From Lutjanus erythropterus (lineage: Eukaryota > Chordata > Actinopteri > Lutjaniformes > Lutjanidae): a stretch of 64,000 nt of DNA. The stretch is taken from the NCBI GenBank assembly GCA_020091685.1, contig CM034591.1, positions 12,720,833 through 12,784,832 of the forward strand, read 5' to 3'. This document shows, piece after piece, positions 37,510 through 49,269 of this stretch. Every line of letters starts with the position of its first letter. Position 1 is the stretch's first letter. A program made the translations under genes and the position numbers. The notes below the pieces were generated by a model. That model ran no database searches and was not told the origin of the DNA. It saw nothing but the letters and a program-made list of their open reading frames with translations.

Positions 37510-38582
37510 ACCGCTCGCCTGCTCGCTGCTGCCGCTGCTGCCTGGGATCCATTTCATCGTCTCCATGACTCTTGAATCCTGACAAAGGAAAACAATTAAG
37601 ACAGGAGGCTGGGCAGAGGGGTGTTTTCAGATGAGAAAACCAAAAAAAAAAAAAAAAAAGAGATGGAAGAGAAACATGGTAAGTTTTTTTGGATGAGTCC
37701 TGCCAGCAGAAACTCTCCCACCCTGATCCCTCCTCTGAATCCTTCCATTGTATCCTGACCACAAATCCCACACTTTGCCTGGAAAAGCAGAGAGGAGACT
37801 TCGCTGAAATATACATTGGAATCTTTTGGAGGGTGTATGGGAATGCCCGAAGCTTTTAGGTTTTATTCGGTTTTGTAGGTTGTTACATACAAATAAGTTT
37901 ATAAACCAAGATTCTTCAAGATTTTGTCTTTTTCTTTTTAAATTTTTGGGCTGTTTAAGCTCTAACTGCAAGCAAACTGTAACACTAGAGCGATTTCTGA
38001 ATGCTGTAACACTTAATTTTTTCCTCTGCAACTTTGTAATCAACCCCTCTTTACTTTTACAGCTAAAGTTAATTACAGGTTTCAGCAAGCAGCCTGCAGA
38101 GGTTCAGGGTCAAAACAAAAATGCCTGACGGAGCTGAGCGAGCTGCTGCTGCTCCTCCTTAAACACACTTCTCCAGCAAGGTCATAACTTTTTAAACCGA
38201 TTACTTTTCATCTCGCTGTTCTCGCTCTTCCTCAACCTCGTGCCCAAATCTGAGTTTCCATAAATGATTGTGTTGTTGAAAGACTCAAACAGGATGCCAT
38301 CATGCTATAAACACAGAACTTTCTCCTACCAGAGAGAGTTGGTTTGGGCCCGAGTGCCCCGCTGTGGTTTGTTGTGTAATCTCTCAGTTATGCACTTTAT
38401 TTTCTTAGCACTGGCACTGTGACGCCTTGCACTGTTTTCCATCGCCACTGGTCCCCGTTAATGCCAACAAGATAGTTAAAACTTGATCATGATTCATGCA
38501 GTTTGAGCACATTTTAAAGAAGTATGTAGTGTATGTATAATGAAACCTTTTACATGCAGACACAAACAACAAGATGGTTGAG

Positions 38583-38928
38583 CCCAGTTTGTAGGACTTA
38601 GCCGCATCTAGCAATGAGCTTGCAGATGGCAAACATGTCACTTCACTCCTCCTCACTTCTTAGTGTGTAGGAAAAGTTATGGTGGCCGTGAAACTTGCAA
38701 AAAACACGAAAGGCCCTCTCTAGAGCCAGTGCTGGGTTTGTCTATTCTGGGATACTGTGGAAGAGGACCTGCACCTTCTGTAGATGTAAACAAGTCAGTC
38801 TAAGATTACTAAAACACAAGAATTCTTATTTTCAGGTGATTATACAATCATGAAAACATACCTATGAATATTATATTCTGTTTCTGCCATATTCTGTCAA
38901 TAAATCTTACATGCTGGGCTTTTAACTT
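38583..38928 (-). mobile_element. TTAA-type MITE copy 6 (near full length, reversed)
   Basis: Starts TTTGTAGGACTTAGCCGCAT and CTAGCAATGAGCTTGCAGAT, then GGTGGCCGTGAAACTTGC, CTCTCTAGAGCCAGTGCTGG, GTAGATGTAAACAAGTCAG, TTATTTTCAGGTGATTATAC, and finishes CTTACATGCTGGGCTTTTAA. Confidence 0.7.
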
Positions 38929-40458
38929 TAAGCTCAAAAGACAATTTACTTGCTCTTCCAAGCTTTTAATTGCATCTCACGGCTTCCTCAGCTTTAATTA
39001 ATTCTGATGTGTTAAGGTGTCTTAATTGCAGTTGAGAGTGTATGATAACTAGTTAGCAAGAGAACAGAGGGGATGACATAGCTAAATGGGTGAATAATTG
39101 AAATAATTTGCTAAAAGGAGGTAAAATAAAAATACATGAATACATGGTTTCTGCTTTTTCCAGTTCATGTAGAAAAAAACTAAACACTGACATTGATATT
39201 GTAACATCCACCATTATATCACCTTTAATATGACTGACTTTTAAAACTGGAGTTACACCAGATAACCTCTGTTTTGCGTTGTCTCATGACTGACAAGAAG
39301 ACTGATGTGATGCAGCCTCAGTGTTCATGTTCTTTCATTCACGATGATAGAGAGCGGCGATCGCTGTGTTGTAGCGAAGATGACTTTGTAAGAGGTGTGA
39401 TACTGAAAAGGAAAATATAACTGAGAGTTTCTTCAACTGTCGTAAGTCTTGTCCTCAAAATCAATGACCTCCACTGGAATTAGAAACTTCGCTGCAGCTA
39501 CGACGGCTAACTTTGCTTGTCAGGTAACAACCGGTTGCAGCGCTGAAACTGAAACTTCCAAATACAGCAGCACCTGTTGTCACATGATCAGAGTTCCACA
39601 CGCCATTAGCTCAGAGACCATGAGGTGCAATTAAAAGCTCTAAAAAGCAATTAAATTGACTTCTGACCTGAGATTATTGTCACGCAGCCAAAATTTTATC
39701 TCATGAAACCAACAGGACCAACAAAGAGACATCACAGCAGCCATATTTATGTGAAATAGTGGGCACACAGGTGTCACGCAGATGTCAGAAAAGATGATAA
39801 TTAAGGTTCTGTTTCATTCAGCTGCTGTTGTACATGTTAGCTCACTGGAAAGACTCAACTACACTAAATGGAACGGGGCCTGCTGTGAAAATGATCTTTT
39901 AAACTATATATTCCATCTCCAGGTGTATAAAGGATGTTTGAATTCTGTTATTTAGCAAACAGGGATGTGGAAATATGGTATAAAATATATCTGAAAATGT
40001 TTTTTGATCTTGATGGAAGTTATCCTGCTCGACTTCATCTACTTCACTCACTATTAAGCAATTTTTTCTGAACTCTTTCATACCTGAAATTCAGAGCAGC
40101 TCATGACATGTTCAGTAAACATCTGACTCATTTTAAAAGGAAATAGTTTAGCATGTTGAAAAACAAACTTGGGGAATTTTTGATTATGTAATCAGGATAC
40201 AGAAAAGGTAGTTATTCCATTACAGTTAGATAAAAAAGACACAGATTTTGGCTGCATTTAGAAAGTGACGATGAATTATTTAGCAGTATTACAATTTTAA
40301 AATACATTTTAAATTAAAGAATGATGTACTACCATGCACAGTGTATGTTTGTGGGTAAAAACACAAGCCCCAGAATAAGTTTAAAGTAGATTACTTGAAG
40401 TTCGATTGTGAAGAATTACTTACTTAACAGAGAACAACACAGGCAGAGAAGATAGTTT

Positions 40459-40553
40459 ATTGTTGAGTCTGATTCCCAAAGTATTTGAAAACCTGGAAGT
40501 GAGACCAGACAATCAACTATTTTTCTCCAGAATTGCATGCGACACCTTTAAAG
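40459..40553. mobile_element. MITE with inverted core, copy 2
   Basis: Same family as 26590-26770; ends GCGACACCTTTAAAGG. It lies about 100 bases past the predicted smad6 poly(A) signal. Confidence 0.6.
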
Positions 40554-40654
40554 GATGCTATGAGTAACTGTCACAATCCTGCACGTCACTGACAAGTCAG
40601 AGAGTACCAACCAATCCACTTCTCAGGTAGAAGCACTTGAGACGACCACAGAAA

Positions 40655-41051
40655 CCTTCATTTAATACAAATACTTTATTGACAATGTGTGTATGGCTGC
40701 ATACTTTTTGATGGAAATGCTAAATCATGAGAACATAAACCAGGTTTGTCATATTTTTACAGTTTACATTTGCAAAATGACACTGAGAAACTGTAATGCA
40801 TATATAGAATCAAAAGTGCATATTCTTGTTCCTTTTTATTTTGTCCATATACACATTACACTATACATAAATAATTGCATTGTAAAAATGACTCAAGTAT
40901 TTACATGTATAATATATTTTATATAATATATAAATTTTATATTAAATCTAGGTAGATTACAATAAGGATACTGGGTCATGTGTGAGTCTGTGAGAGAGTG
41001 TGTGTGTGTGTGTGTATGTATGTGTGTGTTTTTTTTGTGTGCGTGTGTGTG
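40655..41051 (-). other. smad6: smad6 3' UTR with poly(A) signal
   Basis: The stop codon TAG (41054-41052) is followed at once on the minus strand by a CA-rich repeat (41051-41000), then AT-rich DNA. AATAAA reads on the minus strand at 40680-40675, giving a 3' UTR of about 390 nt. Another AATAAA at 40842-40837 would make a shorter one. A dispersed repeat starts just beyond, at about 40553, so the transcript probably ends before it. The exact cleavage site is an inference. Confidence 0.5.
41000..41051. repeat. (TG)n tract beside the smad6 stop codon
   Basis: TG units with TATG and a T8 interruption. In the smad6 mRNA it reads as a CA-rich tract beginning straight after the stop codon. Confidence 0.9.
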
Positions 41052-41698
41052 CTATCTGTGGTTGTTGAGTAGCACCTCCAGCCAGCACGGACAGGAAGTG
41101 ATGAACTGTCTGGAGTAGCAGGGGCCCCATCCTTTAGCAAAACTTATGCGAACACTGTGGGGGTCCCAGGGCCCCTCCTGGCTCTCCGGCTTCACGCCGT
41201 GCTCCGCCATCCAGCTGGAGCGCTCATAGTCAAACACCTTGAGGGAGAAGCCCGGCATCACCCTCTTCACACTCAGACCTCGGGCACCGGGTGGGTCCAG
41301 AGTGGGCGAGTGGACGAACACCGGGTGCTGGCTGCGGTTGTACACCCACACGCCGTCCGCCTCACGGCTCAGCACTATGCCGAAGCCAATTTTACTGCGA
41401 ATCTGTTGCACACTGCTGCTGCTGCTGCTGTTATTCCCTCCACTTCCGTGGCTGGGGTGTCCGTGAAGTCCAGATGTGCTGTGGCCGCCCGGGTCGTCCC
41501 GACGGCTGTGGTAGGCGTTGGCATGGAGCTGGCCGAGGCACAGGCCCGTGCCCTGAGGTAGGTCATAGAAGATGCTGAGCGAGGGCTCATAGGCTGGATA
41601 CAGGCGACCCACGCGTGTGCGCTGCTCCCAGTAGGCGACGCTGCACCAGTGAGAGCGGTGTCCACCGGAAGTCGAGGAGCCGAGGGAGGTACCAGTGT
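41052..41698 (-). CDS. smad6: smad6 last coding exon (complete MH2 domain)
   Basis: Encodes the C-terminal 214 residues and stop of Smad6, the inhibitory SMAD that binds activated BMP receptors and competes for Smad4/Smad1. A pyrimidine-rich tract and CAG acceptor (AG at 41699-41700) precede the exon, which begins inside a split Asp codon (phase 1), matching human SMAD6 exon 4. MH2 runs from [10 protein letters not shown] through [29 protein letters not shown] and SPTLD to [20 protein letters not shown] and ends LLNNHR. It lacks the SSXS tail of receptor SMADs. [15 protein letters not shown] and [14 protein letters not shown] favour Smad6 over Smad7, although [12 protein letters not shown] is Smad7-like. 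Odd feature: 42 residues lie between GQL and RSKIG where human SMAD6 and SMAD7 have 12; the extra segment is rich in His, Gly and Ser and ends in six Ser. The exon is far more GC-rich than its surroundings. The fish paralogue (a or b) is undetermined. Confidence 0.96.
41413..41430 (-). repeat. smad6: (CTG)6/(CAG)6 coding triplet repeat in smad6
   Basis: Six CTG units on the plus strand, read on the minus strand in the AGC frame to give six serines of the MH2 insertion. Confidence 0.9.
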
Positions 41699-41799
41699 CT
41701 GAGGAGGAGAGAAGAGGAGGAAGAGTTAATGTTTGTGTTGGTAAGTGGGAGGAGGAGGGGAGGATACACAAGCAGCAGCAACACATTTTGATGCTCATT

Positions 41800-42015
41800 C
41801 TCTGTTTGTACTAGAGCTGAGCAATTGTTTAAGAAAAAGAAGATGTGAAAATTTTCGGGTTTCTTTAGTCCTCTATGACAGTAAACTGAATATCTTTGGG
41901 TTGTGGACAAAACAAGACACCACCTTGGATATTTTTCACAATTTTCTGACATTTTATGGACCAAACAACACATCGTTTAATCAAGAAAATGAGCGACAGA
42001 TTAATCAGTTATGAA
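41800..42015 (-). mobile_element. TTAATCGATTA-type repeat, copy 2 (reversed)
   Basis: CTATGACAGTAAACTGAATA, CTTTGGGTTGTGGACAAAAC, ACATTTTATGGACCAAACAA and GACAGATTAATCAGTT in order. It sits about 100 bases upstream of the smad6 acceptor site. Confidence 0.65.
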
Positions 42016-43189
42016 AGTAACTGTCATGTAGTGGAGAGGCATGATTTATAAGGAGAATGCATCATGAATGGGCTACTTATGAATGTGTTTTCATTACTAC
42101 CAAATACTTTGCAAAACAGTTTTTCTTTGTACTATGTTTATTATTTAAACAAATGCACGTTAAAAAGCAAAAACATTTATTTTGTACCACAAATGTTCTT
42201 GGTATCGATCCTATTGATGCAAGTCAATACTCAAAACACAATCAATGTAGTATTGTCTGATTAAGACATACAGGATACACTGATGTTCTTCAGGTTTTAG
42301 GAACATTCTTTGGACATGAATACAGCGCAGTCAGAATATACGTCTCAGTTGGGGTTTGTACCACAGTTTGGGACACACATAATCTTGTCACTGGTTAAAT
42401 TCAGCCAGTATGTTGTAAACAAACCCACTAGCCAACTGCTTGCCAGGCTGGGGTAGAGATGCCCATATTTCTGGTCAGAAGGAGAAACACACCGACTTGT
42501 AAACGTTATGAAAGACGCTGACCTTTTCAGCAAGGTGGTAATGAAAGAGGAGGACTGTGTTTGTTGTTGTTGTGACTGTGTTTGTTCCATTATTACATTA
42601 ATTGGAGTATACACAGCTGCAAGTAAACAGTAATAATTGTGGAATATTTATTTGCATTGAAACAGCTTAGTTGGAGTGTTGTCTTTTCACAATAAGAGCA
42701 AAAACTGCATCATTTGATTGGCTGACTACTGCAGCAGCTTCAACCCATACAGTCTGTGGTGAGGTGAAGTTGAGCGTTGTGTATTCGACAGAGTTTGCAG
42801 TTCAGAAAGTGTGCTGAATGTTCAAATGTATGGCCATAAATTCATAAAACATAGGGAAGGATTATTTCCAGGAATGGTATAGGTATCAGGGTAATGGTAT
42901 CATAACTTTTTCATAACTTCCAGTACATGCTTCACAACATTTCAAAACATCCAGTGCCCCCTTCTGCTCCTCCTGTGTGGAAGCATTCACTCTGTTTCTT
43001 CACTCATTCATTCATGCTTTTCCTCACTCGTCTGAATATTTTGTGGCTGAAACTGCCAACACTGAACAGCCCACTTCCTCCTCTGACATCCCTCATCATC
43101 TCCCTCCGTAACACTCCTTCAGGTCCGCAGTTAAAGAGGAGGTGGAGAGCAGTAGAGAGGGGAGGCGGAGGGGGTGGAAAGCATTCAGC

Positions 43190-43520
43190 TCTCTGTCAAC
43201 CTAGCGCAAGCCCGTGAACCCTTGACCCCCCAGCCCTCATGCTATCAGCTCACATTAACTCCCACACAGAGTGATGCCATTATTTTGCTCCAGAGACTCT
43301 ATTGACACAGAGGATTTAAAGACCCATGTGCCTGTGGCCCCATTCCTTTCATATTCCAGCGAGCAGCACCCCCTCTTCATCCACCAGGAGCCCGGATGGC
43401 TGCGGCCCTTCTCCCGTTAACAAGCTGCGTTTGGGTGAAACCAGGACCGAGATTAGGCTAGGTGTGTTATGTTTGCACAGCGGCCATTTTTGTTTGGGGG
43501 GAAGGGGTCGAAGAGGAGGT
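43190..43520. promoter_or_regulatory. possible conserved non-coding block in smad6 intron 3
   Basis: Repeat-free and mixed in composition, 1.5-1.8 kb upstream of the MH2 exon. CCATTCCTTT and CATATTCCAG (43339-43360) resemble TEAD sites. Conservation has not been tested. Confidence 0.2.
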
Positions 43521-43540
43521 GGTGGTTGTATGTGGAGCTG

Positions 43541-43720
43541 AGAGGAGGAGGAGGAGGAGTGTGTGTGAGTGTTTGTACGCAAATACAAGCACACACTAGA
43601 TGATGAGATAGGGCCTCACACAAGCACATGTACACACACAAATTGGGCCCTCTGATCCAAACAGTATGACTATAACACACACACACACTAACATACACAC
43701 TAACACACACAAAATTGCAC
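43541..43720. repeat. CA/TG and GGA simple-sequence cluster
   Basis: GGAGGA units at 43543-43558, TG units next to it, and imperfect CA runs at 43610-43710. A further CA run lies at 43871-43899. Confidence 0.8.
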
Positions 43721-44159
43721 TTCTCATCTGAGGCCCACGTGTGTCATTAGTGAATTCCAGGCTGGCAACTCCTGCGGTCTGGAGTTTTTACAGCTCTCCA
43801 ATAAGAGAGCAGGCTGCTCAGCTCACAGGATCTCTCTCCTCTCTCACTCTATCTCTTTCTGACTCTCTCTCACACACACACACACATGCACACACACTTT
43901 TACAAGCCATGCTCTTCCCTGTAATAAGGCAACACAAACATGTCTGGGGAAACACAGGGAGACTTTATGAGCTCACGATCAAATTAATTCCCAGGACATA
44001 AAACAAACTGGGACTTTTTAGGGATTTTTAGACACAGTACACTTTAATTTCTATCATTTAATGAATGACGCTGCAAAGGACATGCTATTAAATCCTGGCT
44101 TTTAAAACAACATTATGTATTCTACCTTAAAATAACAGCTTCAAAATCATTTTGATGCC

Positions 44160-45110
44160 ACACTGACTTGTAATAGCGTGAATGGTGCCGTTGTCATTCC
44201 CACTTCGCCCGTTCTTGCACTATTTAACTTGCCAGAAGGATCTCAGTGTGTAAAGCTTTACAGCACCACATCACACATCACTGATTTTGGTGGCAATGGA
44301 TGATATTTTATAAAGAAAGTGTTTCCCTCTGATGTCCTCCGGCTGCTCTGCCTCAACTCTCTGTGGCAGAGAATGATTGTGGACAGATAGCTTTACATGT
44401 TGCTAAAGGAGCCACTAATGCTGCTAACTGTAGCTCCCGTTAGCTAGTTTTCTCAGTTAGCCGTGCAACTAGCTGACTCTGCCTGGACCAGACTGGGAGC
44501 TCAGGGGGAGTCCTGGTGTTTAGATAGTCTTGCATAACCAGACATCTTAGGATGCAGCGACAGTGCCACTGCAACATAGTTTGGAGGTGGAGGACTTTTT
44601 GGTGGAACATTTGCAACGTCAATGTCTAAATCACAGCAAACGAAAAGCTGACACCTGCTAGCTTGTTTGCGTTCACAGCGTTAGCCACCCAAGTGTTGAT
44701 TTGTCATTTTCAACATGTAGCTTGCTAGCATGGAGGTTGTTGTAGTTTCCCGTAGCAACAGGGGTCTTTGACAACACAGAAAGCAAATGCAATCTCACCA
44801 CCTGAGACAGGCGACCGATGACAGGCTTATAACCACAGGCTGCATTCGGTGAGTCAGACTAGTGTTTACACTGTTAGCACAACAGCTTTGGACCACCGGG
44901 AGGAGGTGCTCTGCAGCCTCTATGGACATCACAGCTGAGACAAAGTGACCAAAGAGGACACTGATGGAGAGGAGAAATAAAGAGAGTCACTGAGCAAGCG
45001 GCCACCGGACAAGAGTAAATGCAAAACAGGCTTTTAGTTGTCGGTGAGAGCTTCATGAAATAAAAGACAGAAGCTGGGCTGGTCTTGGACTGGTTGGACC
45101 AGTAAGTAAC
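44160..45110. repeat. long dispersed repeat, copy 2 (pair with 12830-13650)
   Basis: ATCACTGATTTTGGTGGCAA, GATGATATTTTATAAAGAAA and CCCTCTGATGTCCTCCGGCT match 13090-13200. The copy seems to extend with GCTGCTAACTGTAGCTCCCG and further unique-looking sequence; its right border is uncertain. Confidence 0.5.
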
Positions 45111-46701
45111 ATTAGCTGGCTTGCAATGTCGTGTGTTGTTACACTTGCTTGATGTTTGGCTGTGTGAGCAAACTTATCAACTCACTATTTTTTTCTTTTA
45201 TAATAAATGTAATCATAACAAATGTAACAATATGTAGAGAGATCCATATTTCCTACAGTGTTGTATCAATGAACTGCATGAAGAAACTGTAGGGGTGTCA
45301 AATATTAAAAAAAAATGACCAAATGCTGCATCAAGTTGCTTTAAGTTTCTAATGCGGTCAGTGTTCATAACAGTGATAGGATACTGCAAACAGAGGGGGC
45401 TAAACTCGATAATATGATGTCATTCATTCATTTATGAACCACCTATTTGGAAGAAACTCACAGAAAACGTCTGCTCATAGATATTTTAATCTATCTTTTT
45501 TTTATTTTATCTTCTTCTTTTATCTTTTTTGATTTTATCTTGGGCTTTGGAAAAATTGTGATTAGCATCTTTTAAAACTTTTGACATTTTGTACAGGTGT
45601 TGTTGCTGCTTTATGTGCTTTAATACTATTCAAACTATCCATACTTTTAAGTTAATGCTCAGTATTTACCAGAATGTGCTTGTTTGCTCATCTGTATATT
45701 TCTAGTTATCATTTTCTGTTCTGCATTTCTGTAGAATTTGATTGCAGTTACTGGGTGTCACTCAGTCAGTCCGACTACTTTACTTCTATTTCTTTGTTTT
45801 CTTAATGTGTAGCCGTTGATACACCTCCTTGGAGAGGAGAAACGCAAAAACTGACAAATATGAATGAGCAAGTTCTTTCACATGAAGCATTAACACCACG
45901 GTCTCCTGAAGATTGACTGATGTGAAGTAAAAAACACTCCATCATGATTTCAAGCCGTGTTTGACAGCGTGAGTGGTACAGCATGTCATGTTTAATGTTT
46001 CTGGCACAGTCCTTAGTGTCATCATGCTCAGTCTGGCTATCATCCAACGAAAGGTATAATGAGCTTGTGTGAGAATGACAAGGGAGAGCAGAGAGGAGGG
46101 AGGAGGAGGAGGAAGGAGCCGGGGGGAGCAACTGACTTCTTCAATGGAATTTTTAAAGACGGGTTCAAACTAGAGGTTATCAGTATGTTTATGTTTGAGC
46201 GGAGGAAGTCGACAAACCGTGTGTGAATGTGCATGCCTGCATCTGTATGTGAGGGCTGGCAGCAATTACAGCATCCTGCAAGCATTTAAGCCAACCACCA
46301 TTTAACAGCTCTGTTTACCAATTAGATAAGTAGCCTTTGTTATTTCATTTCAAAATCACTGTCTGTTAGTGCCAATCTCATCCAAACAGCCGGTACACTT
46401 CACGGTTGTTTTTACCCAAACACTGAACAACGGTGAGAAGCTATAGGTTTGATATAAAACAAACAACTGGCTGTAATTAAATCACAATAATCCACAACTT
46501 AAATGTATGGAATTGTTTTGTTTTTGGACTGATAAAAAAAAAGCAGTAGCAATTAAAGTTCAGGGGTCAGACAGTCAGTTTCCCTCCAGCTCCCCACAGA
46601 CGGTTGAACCTGGACTTCAAACAATGACAGCGACACTCATCTTTCCTCTTTCTTTTCCTCCTCATTCCTTTGTTCTCCTTCCGTCACAACAGGCTGGATA
46701 T

Positions 46702-46865
46702 TAAAGGAACAGTCAGACTTTTTGGGACGTACCCTCATTTTCTTTCTTGTTGAGAGTTAGATGAGAAGATTGATACCGCTCTCAAGTCTGCACAGCAAAT
46801 ATGAAGCTACAGCAAGCAGTTAGCAACAGTTAGCTTAGCTTCGCATTAATTCTGCTGTGTGTTAC
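46702..46865 (+). mobile_element. TTAAAGGAACAGTC-end repeat, copy 1
   Basis: TTAAAGGAACAGTCAGACTT, TTGTTGAGAGTTAGATGAGA, AGATTGATACCGCTCTCAAG, AATATGAAGCTACAGCAAGC and GTTAGCTTAGCTTCGCAT give the order of a very common percomorph non-autonomous transposon. Its opposite end appears at 48290-48360. Confidence 0.65.
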
Positions 46866-48084
46866 TGATTTCCAAGTGCTACAAGTTTTTTCTATCAACT
46901 CTGATGAAAAGCTTGGAAAAGGCCAGGCGCTGCCTTGCAAGATTTTCATGGCCAGATGTGATGTGTGTGTTGATTTTGCACATCTTTTACCTCTGCCAGC
47001 AGCATGCACCATTGGTACTGATGAATCCACTCCACAGGAGCTTCTCTGATATTGGTTAAATAATGTTGTGCAAAAGCTACATACAGCTATTAAATTGTCT
47101 TTGGCAGCCATTACTCAGATAAAGAAGGATAACATGTAATTTAAATCCTATGGCTTTGGTTTATCAGTTCTGACTACTGATTACTTTTATAAGGAACTGT
47201 GAATATTTTAGGGTCATTTGAAACTTAAAAACATTTTATTTACCTACCATGAGCTCTCAAGGCTCACCTGCAGTGGCCCACGTGTTGGGAATCACCGGTC
47301 TATGGGTTTAACAAATCCAGTGAGCTCCTCCAGATCAAAAGTATAAACAGACTTCATCTCTAGGGCAGCGATGATCCAGTCGTGTTTGTCTTTTTAAAAG
47401 TCAGATCTCATGGTTGACATACATGTTTTACTGTTTTATGTTTTGTTTTCTTTCTTGGGTTTTAAAACTTCTTCCCGTGTGCAAATGTTCCGCCAAAACA
47501 AGCTCACCAAGACACTATTTTGCAAGGATACCGTTGCTGCATCCTGGGTTTAATGACGCCCAAGATGATTGTGATTGGTTTAAAGAACTACAAACAAGCC
47601 ACAGCAGATTTTTTTGGTTTTTTGGGGGGGTTTTTTCACCCTGGATAAATGGGTTCGGCCAGAACTTCGTGTGGAATTAGTTAGACGCTAACTAACAAGT
47701 GATATGTCAGTTGTTTTATTGTACAAAAAACAAACTTTAGAAACCACTATTTGTGGTTTTAGGGGGGGTTGCGTGCCAGATTGAGCCTATTTATTCACCA
47801 GGAACACTGACGTCCTCGAGTCTACACTGCCTGTCTGCAGTGTTGAGAGTACTGCAATTCCAGTATTTTTGGCAGGAACTAGACATGAACCAACACAACT
47901 ACAATAACTGAAATTTAAATTTGCTTGTTGCACGTTACTTTTGTCTTAACTGGACATAGTGTACAACTGCAGAAGAGAGCAGACGTGGCTCAACTATTCA
48001 TCATGTGATTATTTATTAATTACTGTATCATTGCATGGTTAACACGTATCTCAAACACTGTGTGTGGTCTTCTACTAAATCCTA

Positions 48085-48166
48085 CTCTCTAAGTGCCATT
48101 ACTTTTGAGATAAGTAAGTAGTAACAGTAACTAAGTAGTGAATTTCAGTAACTTGCCCAACACTGG
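48085..48166 (-). mobile_element. CAGTGTTGGGCAAGTTACT-end repeat fragment
   Basis: Ends in TCAGTAACTTGCCCAACACT, preceded by AGTAAGTAGTAACAGTAACT; the common fish repeat end in reverse sense. Confidence 0.5.
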
Positions 48167-48289
48167 TTGCCTCACTGTGATGACAAAACTCCAAGAAGCC
48201 ACCAAACCTAAGAAAATTATTTTTTTCTACTATTTTCACTTACGTTTTGTACAAATTAAACAAATGGGATACAGCAGGTGATGGTAGGT

Positions 48290-48360
48290 GGATTTTTTTT
48301 ATCTTTGAACAGAGGCTGTCTCCCTCTGTTGCAATGCTAAGCTAAGATACCTATGCAAAG
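48290..48360 (-). mobile_element. TTAAAGGAACAGTC-family, opposite end fragment
   Basis: TGAACAGAGGCTGTCTCCCT and TTGCAATGCTAAGCTAAGAT correspond to the far end of the family at 46702-46865. Confidence 0.5.
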
Positions 48361-48399
48361 CTGTGGGATGCAACTTCATACACAACAAACAGGGTGTAG

Positions 48400-48705
48400 G
48401 GCAGGTATGTAGGTTTTATTGGCATCTAGCTGTGAGCTTCCAGATTGCAAACAACTGGCCTCACCCTTCCCTTCCAAATGTGGCGAAGAAACTACAGTGG
48501 CCACGAACATTGCTAAAAATGAAATGTCCCTATCTAGAGCCAATGTTTGGTTTGTCCATTCTCGGCTACCATTGAATATTGGCAGTGCAACATGGCAGCC
48601 TCCATGAAGGAGGACCCCCACCCTCTGTAGATATAAACAGCTCATTCTAAGGAAAACACAACAATTCTTATTTTCAGGTGATTATACACAGGTGATTATA
48701 CACAA
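48400..48705 (-). mobile_element. TTAA-type MITE copy 7 (reversed)
   Basis: TTGGCATCTAGCTGTGAGCT, CTCACCCTTCCCTTCCAAAT, CTACAGTGGCCACGAACATT, CTAGAGCCAATGTTTGGTTT and GTAGATATAAACAGCTCATT. It stops at a small tandem duplication of GGTGATTATACACA (48677-48705). Confidence 0.7.
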
Positions 48706-48799
48706 ATAAGCATAATTCCCAAAGCTCTTCCTCCAAACTCGCTGCTTGTCCTCTCTCCCTCCACTCTGAGTGGTGGAGTCTTCCTCCTGCTAACCTGCA

Positions 48800-48990
48800 T
48801 GGAGAGGAAGAAAGTTTTGGGGGAAAAAAGGGGAAGTAAAGGAGTAAAAAAAAAGAGACTGGGTGAAAGAGGGAGCGGGAAAATGAGAGGGAGAGAGGGA
48901 GAGAAGCTGCCAAGCATAACCAGCATCCACGGAAAAAATGAAGAGAGAGAAAGAGACTGTGAGAAAGAGAGGGAGGGAGGGAGACCCTCG
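48800..48990. repeat. purine-rich (GA) tract
   Basis: Plus strand is overwhelmingly A and G at 48798-48908 and 48938-48984, with a second purine-rich piece at 49060-49125. The long open frames on both strands here are composition artefacts. Confidence 0.8.
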
Positions 48991-49269
48991 TCTTTCATCC
49001 AGTGCCAAGGATTAGATTCCCCTCCAGTTATTAGACTCTTCCACTGTGCTGAAAGAAGTGGGTGGGTTGGGGAAAGGGAGCAGGAGGGGAGGAGGGGGAC
49101 AGAGGGACGAGAGGGGAGGATAGAATTCAGCTACTGACCACTGTCGGTCGCCTCTGAGATGCTTTGTTTTGATTCTACTTCCTCAAATTTCCTTCCAAAG
49201 TAAAAAAAAAAAAAAGTAGAAATAAAATAAAAATCAGGGGGGAAAAAAGAAAACACCCCTCCCTGGCTA

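Larger units (their letters stand above)
2831..40650. other. smad3-smad6 intergenic region, no recognised gene
   Basis: Between the smad3 promoter and the smad6 3' UTR no host gene can be recognised in any frame; the open frames are short, lack codon bias and mostly sit in repeats or simple sequence. One exon-like frame at 9465-9686 is listed separately. Stretches such as 3,850-4,470, 13,700-14,650, 19,600-20,550, 27,200-29,050, 29,200-30,190, 35,100-36,190 and 39,000-40,440 hold nothing that I can identify beyond AT-rich sequence and small repeat fragments. Confidence 0.75.

Noticed and set aside
37409-38088. Minus-strand frames with poly-Arg and poly-Phe
   Set aside because: They read through the (TCC)n repeat and an A run.
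41157-41578. Plus-strand open frames opposite smad6
   Set aside because: They are shadows of the GC-rich MH2 exon on the other strand.
48696-49137. Overlapping open frames on both strands
   Set aside because: Caused by the purine-rich tract, which lacks stops on both strands.
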